From Symbiodinium natans (taxonomy: Eukaryota; Sar; Dinophyceae; Suessiales; Symbiodiniaceae), in the NCBI GenBank assembly GCA_905221605.1, contig CAJNDS010002690.1:558531-586030 (forward strand): a stretch of 27,500 bases of DNA, read 5' to 3'. Position 1 is the stretch's first letter; every line of letters begins with the position of its first letter. Below the pieces are notes generated by a model. The model did no database searches, was not told where the DNA came from, and saw nothing but the letters and a program-made list of their open reading frames with translations. This document shows positions 9,253 to 17,056 of the stretch, in pieces. The position numbers and the translations under genes were made by a program.

Positions 9253-9390
9253 GAGGTGTACTATGTCGCCGCAGCCCTCGCGGGAATCTACCTCTTGTTC
9301 AGCCTGGACCTGCCATGGAAGAGTTTCGTGCTCGCAGACGCGCCTTTGCCCATCCTTGGTGGCTTTACATTTAGGAGGAGCTTTAAGGTT
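9253..9390 (+). CDS. Exon-like island EVYYVAAALAGIYLLF
   Basis: A + strand frame reads EVYYVAAALAGIYLLFSLDL followed by PWKSFVLADAPLPILGGFTF, ending at a TAG within degenerate repeats. The first part looks like a membrane helix. A second + frame is open through 9445, so the frame is not certain. It resembles the island at 12860-12947 in its E-V-x-x-V pattern and a later Leu-Pro followed by Val-Leu. No family recognised. Confidence 0.4.
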
Positions 9391-9487
9391 TAGAGGTGCT
9401 ATGCCTCCTACAAGTTTAATGGGAACATGGCTCATTGGTCGTTAGAATTTACTGAATCCCTCATTCGTGCGTCTTCTGCCCGACGCC

Positions 9488-9575
9488 CGAAACCCCAAAC
9501 CCTAAACCCTAAACCCCAAACCCTAAACCCTACACCCGAAACCCGAAACCCTAAACCCTAAACTCCCAAACCGTA
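9488..9575. repeat. CCCTAAA block upstream of exon island
   Basis: CCCTAAA units with CCCCAAA and CCCGAAA variants, followed 20 bases later by the acceptor-like GGCCTCCGCAG. Confidence 0.9.
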
Positions 9576-9594
9576 GCAAGCAAGGCCTCCGCAG

Positions 9595-9666
9595 ATCCGA
9601 ACCCCATTCGGGCGATGCTTCTCGGCTCCTCGGTCGCAGCAGGCGTCGCCTTTCGCCGGCTTTTGG
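9595..9666 (+). CDS. Exon-like island between CCGCAG and GTTTAGGG
   Basis: A 72-nt island bounded by CTCCGCAG on the left and TTTTGG|GTTTAGGG on the right. Its best frame reads PNPIRAMLLGSSVAAGVAF then RRLL. It is one of the cleanest examples of a telomere-bracketed exon, with CCCTAAA at 9488-9575 and TTTAGGG at 9667-9720. Confidence 0.45.
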
Positions 9667-9738
9667 GTTTAGGGTTTAGGGTTTAGGGTTTAGGGTTGAG
9701 GGTTGAGGGTTGAGGGTTGAGGGTAAACTTTAGGGTTT

Positions 9739-9857
9739 ACTACTATTTCCTTAAGAACCCCAAAAGAACAAAAAACAATAATCCCTATATTGCCCTTAAC
9801 AAGGAAGAATATGTTTTTTTAAAAAAATTCTTTGGGGGTTCTTAAGCAATTAGTAGT
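9739..9857. mobile_element. Intact MITE-like element with ACTACTA ends
   Basis: Left end ACTACTATTTCCTTAAGAAC and the reverse complement of the right end, ACTACTAATTGCTTAAGAAC, match at nearly every position and continue through CCCC. Length 119 bp, AT-rich centre, no coding. It sits inside telomere-like DNA; removing it with a 2-bp TT duplication restores an exact GGGTTTAGGG. A second copy, split by a large insertion, lies at 14391-14458 plus 20936-20990. Confidence 0.85.
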
Positions 9858-9949
9858 TTAGGGTTAGGGTTTAAAGTTTCGGATGTAGTAGGGTCTAGGG
9901 TCTAGGGTACACTTAAGGGGTTTAGGGTTTCGGGTTTTGGGTTTAGGGA

Positions 9950-10160
9950 AACCTGAGCCCTGAAATGCGTGACTTTTCGGCTGCCTCTTAGGTTCTCCCA
10001 CTCCGCCCTGGCCTCTGACTGTTGCCGCGGCTGCCGCGGCCGCGCACTGGCTGGTGGCCTTACCTGAGGCCAGGGTTTGTTCAGGATACGTATTTCTATA
10101 CATATACATATGCATATGTGGATACATCCACACATATAGAAGTATATATATATATATACA
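9950..10160. other. GC-rich island then AT microsatellite
   Basis: A GC-rich stretch (9980-10075, including CGCGGCTGCCGCGGCCGCGC) is open on both strands with no clear best frame, followed by an AT-rich run with CATATACATATGCATATG and (TA)n at 10143-10158. I cannot support a gene here. Confidence 0.5.
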
Positions 10161-10273
10161 TATTGTAATAAGCGTTTTGATGATTCGGTGTGTGTTTTTT
10201 GTGGAGGGGCTGGGTGGCCGGGGGGGGGGGGGTAGCGGCCGCAGCTTGCTTGGGGTGGTTCTGGGGCGTTGGG

Positions 10274-10308
10274 TTGGGATGTTCCCCCTTCTACTAACAG
10301 TCCTTAAG
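10274..10308. mobile_element. Solo end of the TTGGGATG MITE family
   Basis: TTGGGATGTTCCCCCTTCTA followed by CTAACAGTCCTTAAGG matches one end of the complete element at 11789-11889 at nearly every position. No opposite end is found nearby; the copy breaks off into TTTAGGG repeats. Confidence 0.65.
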
Positions 10309-10389
10309 GGTTTAGGGTTTAGGGTCATAATCACATAGGATTCTAGTACCCTAAACCCTAAACCCTAAACCCTAAGTTCTGTCCGACAG

Positions 10390-10437
10390 GACTCCTTCGC
10401 CTCAGAGTTCCTCCTGGTGCAGTGGCGGCCACTCCAG
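10390..10437 (+). CDS. Exon-like island with possible GC donor
   Basis: After the acceptor-like GTCCGACAG, a 48-nt island reads DSFASEFLLVQWRPLQ and ends at CCAG|GCGAGA, a possible GC donor of the kind known in dinoflagellates. CCCTAAA lies to the left (10349-10374) and TTTAGGG to the right (10479-10513). Confidence 0.4.
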
Positions 10438-10705
10438 GCGAGAGAGGGCTTCCAGGGGCTTGGGGTTTGGCGTTTAGTAGGGTTTAGGGTTTGGGGTTTA
10501 GGGTTTAGGGTGTAGGCCAGGAGGGAATTGGGTACCTTAGCCAATGAAGGAATTACAGAGGGGCGGGTTTGGGGTTAGGCTGTTTGGCTACACCTTGGAA
10601 GTTTAGGGTCCTGATGTCCCCGCGCTACTCCCTGAGGCTCCCTCAGCTTCCCTACTAAGGTTCCCCAGGTACCTACCCCCCATGAACCCCCGCTCCCTTA
10701 AGGAC

Positions 10706-10822
10706 CCTGCCCTAAACCCTAAACCCTAAACCCCAAACCCCAAACCCTAAACCCTAAACTCTAAACAACCCTAAACCCTAAACAACCCTAAACCCTAAAC
10801 AACCCTGAACCCTAAACCCCAT
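10706..10822. repeat. CCCTAAA block with CTAAACAA variants
   Basis: CCCTAAA and CCCCAAA units with a local three-copy higher repeat AACCCTAAACCCTAAACA. It precedes an acceptor-like TTATGCTTGCAG at 10850 and a GC-rich island to about 10908 that is open in more than one frame (for example SESLLPPAAPHAAALSL). Confidence 0.85.
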
Positions 10823-11162
10823 GGGTTGAGGGTGTTTATGCTTGCAGTCCGAATCCTTGCTGCCGCCGGCGGCACCGCATGCAGCAGCTCTTAGCCTCCC
10901 GACTGCACCTTAGACCCTAAACCCCAAACCCTGAACCCTAAAGCCTGTTTCCCTAAACCCCTAAATCGCAAGCCCTAAACCCTAAACCTAAACCCTAAAC
11001 GCTAAACCTGAAAGCTTGCAGGTTTGGAGCTTTAGGTTTGGTGGGGTTTAGGGACCCCAAGCCCCAACATCAACCCGAAAACCCTAGCCCTAAGCGCTTT
11101 AGCCATATACACCCTAAGGCCTACACCCTGAACATTTCTACCTAAGTCCCCCTAAATCCGTA

Positions 11163-11225
11163 ACCCTAAACCCTGAACCCTGAACCCTGAACCCTGAACC
11201 CTGAACCCTGAACCCTAAACCGCTA
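11163..11225. repeat. (CCCTGAA)n variant array
   Basis: Six consecutive CCCTGAA units flanked by CCCTAAA, a homogenised one-base variant of the telomere-like unit. It shows that variant units spread locally by tandem duplication. Confidence 0.9.
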
Positions 11226-11310
11226 GTTAGTTTTTTTTTCGGGCCTCTCGGCCCTGGCAGTCCTCCTGGGACTCTTTGGGAGGGTTTAGGGTTTAGGGTT
11301 TAGGCCCCAG

Positions 11311-11388
11311 AGGTTTAAGGAAATTGAGCATTTGGCCTCTCAGGCGCTGTGGATGAATGTACTTAGACTCTGCCTGTCAGCTGTTTAG
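11311..11388 (+). CDS. Terminal-exon-like island RFKEIEHLASQALW
   Basis: After TAGGCCCCAG, the frame reads RFKEIEHLASQALWMNVLR then LCLSAV and a TAG stop at 11386-11388. It has TTTAGGG on its left (11281-11304), unlike the bracketed islands. It may be a final exon of the upstream gene or a chance frame. Confidence 0.35.
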   Translation, partial: RFKEIEHLASQALWMNVLRLCLSAV

Positions 11389-11788
11389 ACAAATAACCTG
11401 GGAGAATTCAGAATGATACCACATACAGTTTCTATTCAATTTGTCTTGAGGGCTTAGGGTTTAGGGTTTAGGGCCTAGGGTTTGCGTAGTAGGGTGCAAG
11501 ATCGATTGTTGCTTCGGGTTTGGGGTTGAGGGTTTGGGGTTTAGGGTTTTGGGGTTTGGGGTTTAGGGTTTGGGGTTTAGGGTTTGGGGTTCAGGGTTTG
11601 GGGTTAAGGGTTTGGGGTTTGTCGAAGGGGGATGATGGAGCTGCGTGTTGGTGCTTCGAGTTTGTTGAACGTGTTTGGGGTTTTCCGCTGGGGTCTGCGT
11701 GTGTCAGGAAGTCCAAAACTTTCATCCCCGACGCTAAGCCCTTACTAGCAACATCCGGACTCAAACTCTGAGAGCTTAGGGTGGCTGA

Positions 11789-11889
11789 TTGGGATGTTGC
11801 CCCTTGTACTAACAATCCTTAATGGGGATTATCAAAGGGTGTACTACAATCCCCATGCAGGACTGTTAGTTTCAGGGGGACCATCCCAA
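11789..11889. mobile_element. Complete MITE-like element, TTGGGATG ends
   Basis: Left TTGGGATGTTGCCCCTTGTA and the reverse complement of the right end, TTGGGATGGTCCCCCTGAAA, match well and the similarity continues for about 42 bp (CTAACA, TCCT, ATGGGGATT). The flanks GTGGCTGA (11781-11788) and GTTGCTGA (11890-11897) match in 7 of 8 positions, consistent with an 8-bp target duplication as made by hAT-type transposases. No coding. Confidence 0.8.
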
Positions 11890-12496
11890 GTTGCTGAACC
11901 GTACACCGGGCACTGTACCCTACACCCCAACTGGTAAGTACCCTACAGGGACCCTAATTGGAGTTATCCTACGTATAACTACTCTAAACCCTAAACCCTA
12001 GACCGTAAACCCTAAACCCTAAACCCTAAACTAAGTCCTCCGACCCTCCAAGAAGCCCGCACCGTACAGAGCAAGCCGAGGAAGAGCTGCCACCACTCTG
12101 CGGTACGTCTACTTTGCAGCTCGGAGAAATGCAACCCCTAAACCCTAAGCCCTAAACCCTAAAAACTAAACCCTAAACCCTAAACCCTGGGTTTCAGGGT
12201 TTGGATTTCATTGGTTCACCTGAGGGTACCGAGCATGTCCCGGTTGACTTTAGGAAAGCTACCTGGAGCTTTTAGGTTTCAGGTGGGGTGGTTTAGGTCC
12301 CAACCACTGAGCCCCAAACCCCGAAAACCCCTAATTAGACCCTAGGTTTGAGTCAGGCATTTAGGTTTCCAGGGTTTAGGGTTCAGGGTTTAGGGCTTAG
12401 ATCCTAAGCCCTAAACCCTGAAACCCCTAGACCCTAAACCAAGACCCGGTGCGGGGCTTGCTGGCAGGTTCTTGTCAGGCTTCTCTACCTGCTAAG

Positions 12497-12604
12497 GAGC
12501 TCCACATCAGCAGCTTCTTAACACCTTTGCATGGATTTGCGGTCGTGATCCTTTTGCGGGGTACCTCTTCTTTCTCAATCCGATATCCTGCCCTTGTACT
12601 CTAA
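12497..12604 (+). CDS. Exon-like island ELHISSFLTPLHGFAVVILL
   Basis: Opens after the acceptor-like CTGCTAAG and reads ELHISSFLTPLHGFAVVILL then RGTSSFSIRYPALVL to TAA at 12602-12604. It has a hydrophobic core. The starting Glu-Leu recurs in several islands. Product unknown. Confidence 0.35.
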   Translation, partial: ELHISSFLTPLHGFAVVILLRGTSSFSIRYPALVL

Positions 12605-12859
12605 GCACAAAACCCTACCCCTTTGGTACTCTAAACCCGAAGCCCGTGCACCTAAAACCCTGAACCCTACCTTGAAACCTAAACCCTATAAATCCTTTGT
12701 GGTACTTTACTGTAACTTTAGATCTTTACCTTTTTTGGGTTTATTGGGTTTCTTATTAAGGCAGCTAAAAGTTTAATTTATAGCTACCCTCCTGAGTGCA
12801 GCCAAGAATCCTAAACCATAAACTCAAACCCTAAACCCTAAACCCTAAATTGCTGCAAG

Positions 12860-12947
12860 CACTCAATATGAGGTCCATCACGTGCTCGCCGTGGCAGCCT
12901 TTGGATGGACGCTGTGGACGTCTGAATTGCCTTCTGGACGCGTCTTA
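12860..12947 (+). CDS. Exon-like island with canonical GTAAGG donor
   Basis: After the acceptor-like TTGCTGCAAG, the frame reads TQYEVHHVLAVAAFGWTLW then TSELPSGRVL and meets a canonical donor TTA|GTAAGG, after which degenerate TTTAGGG begins (12957). CCCTAAA lies to the left (12826-12848). It resembles the island at 9253-9390. Confidence 0.45.
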
Positions 12948-13474
12948 GTAAGGGTTTCGGGTTTAGGGTTTAGATTTATGGTTCAAGGTTTTAACCCTAA
13001 ACCCCAAACCCTGCCTTTAGATGGTATAGGGCTTGGGGTTGTACGAGGCTGCTCAATCCCTCAAAGAGCACAGGCCTTCCGATGTCAGCCGGCTTCATTC
13101 GGGCTCTGGATCTAGGCAATAGGATCGGACGCTGGGGGTTTAGGGTTTAGGGTTTAGGGTTTAGGGCTCAAGGCTCAGGGCTTCAGGGCTTCAGGGCTTC
13201 TTGCAACACGCTGGCCTCTAAGGTGCGCCCTGTGTTGCTTTGGGCTGCTCTTTGAGCTGCCAGTGTGCCACACATCTGCAAACCAGACCTCCACCAACCC
13301 TAAACCCTAAACCCTAAACTCTAAACCCTAAACCCTAAACGCTAGGTAGTAGCTCTGGGACTCCTTAGGAATCAGACTAAATGAAAATTAGTAGGAATCA
13401 TTAAAAACTCCTCCATGTTAAAGCAGCAGGCGGCGGGGGGAGGTGGTGGGGAGGGGGAAGTAGATCAGCCACAG

Positions 13475-13520
13475 GCTTCACAAACCTCCGCGACTTCTAT
13501 GTCTCGTTCCACGAGGCCGG
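13475..13520 (+). CDS. Exon-like island FTNLRDFYVSFHEAG
   Basis: Between the acceptor-like CAGCCACAG and the donor CCGG|GTATAGGG lies a 46-nt island reading FTNLRDFYVSFHEAG, a very protein-like sequence. It is open in few other frames. Product unknown. Confidence 0.45.
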
Positions 13521-13548
13521 GTATAGGGTTCAGGCCGAGACCCTACCA

Positions 13549-13647
13549 TAGTAGCTGAGTGAGTACACTTTACGCTTTTTGGGCTAGTATATTCCCCTAC
13601 AAACTGAAAGTGTACACTTTTTTGGGGCCTTATGAACTCAGCGACTA
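13549..13647. mobile_element. MITE-like element with TAGTMGCTGAGT ends
   Basis: TAGTAGCTGAGT at the left and ACTCAGCGACTA at the right are inverted with one mismatch, 99 bp apart. GTACACTTT also occurs twice inside (about 13563 and 13612). No coding and no clear target duplication. Confidence 0.5.
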
Positions 13648-14051
13648 AGCTATAGTTATTCTCTCAACTTTCAGGGTTCGGTTCCTAAGCCCTAAACCCT
13701 AAACCCTAAACCCTAAACCCTATAACTCTAAACCCCAAACCCTAAACCTTTTCAGGGCTTAGCAACAGCGTGATTCCTGAAGGCCCCTGGCTGAAGGCTT
13801 CGGTGGGGTCCGGGCAATCTGGGAAAGTCTCAATCTTGAACCCAAAACCCTATGTTTTAGGGTTCAGGGTTTAGGGTATAGGGTTTAGGGTCCTAATCAG
13901 CACACCCCACAAGACCCCCTCAACCCCTGAATCCCGTCCCCACAACCCAGCTGTAGCTTCTGGTTGAGGGTTTAGGGTTTAGGGTTAATCCTAACCCTAA
14001 ACCCTAAACCCTAAACCCTAAAACCTCAATATTAACCCCTTTGCGCTGCAG

Positions 14052-14131
14052 GAGTTGACCGCGCTATGGGGCCGTCTCTTGGCACTGATCCGCATGCGCC
14101 AGGTTTCTTTTCCTGGGTGGGCATTTGAAGG
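14052..14131 (+). CDS. Exon-like island ELTALWGRLLALIRM
   Basis: After a textbook acceptor TTTGCGCTGCAG, the frame reads ELTALWGRLLALIRMRQVSF then PGWAFE and ends at GG|GTTAAGGG followed by TTTAGGG. CCCTAAA lies to the left (13999-14022). A good example of the bracketed-exon pattern. Confidence 0.45.
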
Positions 14132-14390
14132 GTTAAGGGTTTAGGGTTTAGGGTTCCCTGGGATCTGTCAAGTTTTCCCTCATCGGGTTTGAGATGGCCA
14201 TATTCACCCTATACCCTACCTAAACCAGAAGGCTTAAGGGGCCAACCTACCTTTTAGAATCCAGGGTTGAGGATTCTTTGGATTTTAGGGTTCAGGGTTT
14301 AGGGTTTAGGGTTTAGGGTTGGGCGTCTTGATGGTTTAGTGTTGTCTTTGCTGACAAGGTCTTGCGGTCTGGGGGCCTGGGGGTTCGGTA

Positions 14391-14458
14391 ACTACTGTTT
14401 GCTTAAGAACCCCCAACAGAATGAGACGTATTCTTCCCTATAAGGGGTATAATAGTAA
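14391..14458. mobile_element. Left half of a MITE split by a large insertion
   Basis: ACTACTGTTTGCTTAAGAAC followed by CCCCAACAGAAT... aligns with the reverse complement of the intact copy at 9739-9857. It stops at 14458 and resumes at 20936-20990. The break point carries the 10-bp duplication ATAATAGTAA. Confidence 0.85.
14449..14458. repeat. Target-site duplication, left copy
   Basis: ATAATAGTAA, identical to 20926-20935 and equally spaced from the inverted repeats. Confidence 0.85.
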
Positions 14459-14514
14459 GTACGTAGGACCTTTAGGGTCTATTTGGCACGCCTCTTTTGC
14501 CGCCGGGAAATCCC

Positions 14515-16515
14515 TAGATTTGATTTTTCAAGGATTTCATAAAATTTAAAATGCCCAAGAATCCTTGAAATCCTTAAAACATCAAATCCCGGGATTTAAT
14601 ATTTTAAAAGGATTTGTTGGGCATTTTAAATTTCATGAAATCCTTGAAAAATCAAATCCCAAGATTAAATTTTTCAAGGATTTCAAGGATTTTTTGGGCA
14701 TTTTAAATTTTATGAAATCCTTGAAAAATCAAATCTCGGGATTTAATTTTTCAAGGATTTCAAGGATTTCATAAATTTTAAAATCCGCGTGGTCTTCCCG
14801 TACTCTGGGTGGGGAGGGGAGGTTTTGCTTTTGCAGGAGTTCCGGTATTTAAATTTTATGAAATTCTTGAAATCCTTGAAAAATTAAATCCCGGGATTTG
14901 ATTTTTCAAGGATTTCATAAAATTTAAAATGCCCAAAAAATCATTGAAATCCTTAAAATATTAAATCCCGGGAATTAGTATTTTAAGGATTTCAAGGATT
15001 TTTTGGGCATTTTAAATTTTATGAAATCCTTGAAAAATCAAATCCCGGGATCTAATTTTTCAAGGATTTCAAGGATTTTTTGGGCATTTTAAATTTTATG
15101 AAATCCTTGAAAAATCAAATCCCGGGATTTAATTTTTCAAGGATTTCAAGGATTTTTTGGGCATTTTAAATTTTATGAAATCCTTGAAAAATCAAATCCC
15201 GGGATTTAATTTTTCAAGGATTTCAAGGATTTCATAAATTTTAAAATCCGCGTGGTCTTCCCGTACTCTGGGTGGGGAGGGGAGGTTTTGCTTTTGCAGG
15301 AGTTCCGGTATTTAAATTTTATGAAATCCTTGAAATCCTTGAAAAATTAAATCCCGGGATTTGATTTTTCAAGGATTTCATGAAATTTAACATGCCCAAA
15401 AAATCATTGAAATCCTTAAAACAGTAAATCCCGGGATTTGATTTTTTAAGGATTTCAAGGATTTTTTGGGCATTTTAAATTTTATGAAATCCTTGAAAAC
15501 TCAAATCCCGGGATTTAATTTTTCAAGGATTTCAAGGATTTTTTGGGCATTTTAAATTTTATGAAATCCTTGAAAAATCAAATCCCGGGATTTAATTTTT
15601 CAAGGATTTCAAGGATTTCATAAATTTTAAAATCCGCGTGGTCTTCCCGTACTCTGGGTGGGGAGGGGAGGTTTTGCTTTTGCAGGAGTTCCGGTATTTA
15701 AATTTTATGAAATCCTTGAAATCCTTGAAAAATTAAATCCCGGGATTTGATTTTTCAAGGATTTCATGAAATTTAAAACGCACAAAAATCCTTGAAATCC
15801 TTAAAATATTAAATCCCGGGATTTAATTTTTCAAGGATTTCAAGGATTTTTTGGGCATTTTAAATTTTATGAAATCCTTGAAAAATCAAATCCCGGGATT
15901 TAATTTTTCAAGGATTTCAAGGATTTCATAAATTTTAAAATCCGCGTTGTCTTCCCGTACTCTGGGTGGGGAGGGGAGGTTTTGCTTTTGCAGGGGTTCC
16001 GGTATTTAAATTTTATGAAATCCTTGAAATCCTTGAAAAATTAAATCTTGGGATTTGATTTTTCAAGGATTTCATGAAATTTAAAATGCCCAACAAATCC
16101 TTGAAATCCTTAAAATACTAAATCCCGGGATTTGATGTTTTAAGGATTTCAAGGATTTGTTGGGCATTTTAAATTTCATGAAATCCTTAAAACATCAAAT
16201 CCCGGGATTTAGTATTTTAAGGATTTCAAGGATTTGTTGGGCATTTTAAATTTCATGAAATCCTTGAAAAATCAAATCCCGGGATTTAATTTTTCAAGGA
16301 TTTCAAGGATTTCATAAATTTTAAAATCCGCGTGGTCTTCCCGTACTCTGGGTGGGGAGGGGAGGTTTGCTTTTGCAGGAGTTCCGGTATTTAAATTTTA
16401 TGAAATCCTTGAAATCCTTGAAAAATTAAATCCCGGGATTTGATTTTTCAAGGATTTCATGAAATTTAACATGCCCAAAAAATCATTGAAATCCTTAAAA
16501 CAGTAAATCCCGGGG
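14515..16515. repeat. AT-rich palindromic 77-bp satellite with higher-order units
   Basis: The basic unit is 77 bp and contains AAATCCTTGAAAAATCAAAT, CCCGGG, ATTTAATTTTTCAAGGATTT, a 46-bp palindrome with one mismatch, plus a spacer with TTTTTTGGGCATTTTAAATT. A second motif beginning CCGCGTGGTCTTCCCGTACT, with TTTTGCTTTTGCAGGAG, interrupts the array at 14785, 15248, 15634, 15942 and 16328. The spacings 463, 386, 308 and 386 differ by multiples of about 77, showing higher-order units that gain or lose whole sub-repeats. Open frames here are repeat translation. Confidence 0.95.
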
Positions 16516-16690
16516 TTCGGTTTAGGGTTTTTAGGGTTTAGGGTTTAGGGTAATATCCTTGAAACCCTTAGCAAAAATCAAATCCCAGATTTGATTGTGT
16601 AAGGGGTTCATAAAAAGTTAAGATGCCGAAAAAGATTTAAACCCTTTAAAATCAAAACCCTGGATTTGTCTTTTCCAGGATTTCAGACAT
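16515..16690. other. Junction between satellites with short TTTAGGG tract
   Basis: The AT satellite breaks off into GGTTTAGGGTTTTTAGGG and two TTTAGGG units (16516-16550), then into diverged AT-satellite-like sequence (AAATCAAATCCC, GGATTT) before the CATC array. Confidence 0.7.
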
Positions 16691-16694
16691 ACCC

Positions 16695-17056
16695 GCTCAT
16701 TGCCCATCCCACATCACCCCGCATCATCTCCCATCATCTCCCATCATTTCTCTCATCCCCTATCATGCCCCATCATCCCCCAATCATCCCCATCATCCCC
16801 CATCATCCCGCATCATCCGCCATCAACCCCCCCCATCATCATTCCCCATCATCTCTCATAATCCCTTTCACCCCCCCATCATCCCCCATCATCCCTCATC
16901 ATCGTCCCCGATCGGCCCCTATCATGCCCCATCATGTCTCTCATCCCGCGTCATCCCCCATCATCCCCCATCATCTCCCATCATCCCGCATCATCCCCCA
17001 TCACCCCCCATCATCATTCCCCATCATCTCCCATAATCCCTTTCACCCCCCATCTT
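16695..17056. repeat. CCCCATCATC minisatellite
   Basis: Irregular repeats of CCCCATCATC, TCTCCCATCATC and CCGCATCATC. The strand is strongly pyrimidine-biased with almost no G. Two His/Pro/Ser-rich frames read through it because the repeat lacks stops; they are not called as genes. Confidence 0.95.

Noticed and set aside
14565-14774. Open frame in the AT satellite
   Set aside because: The same peptide pattern follows the 77-bp repeat and breaks in neighbouring units.
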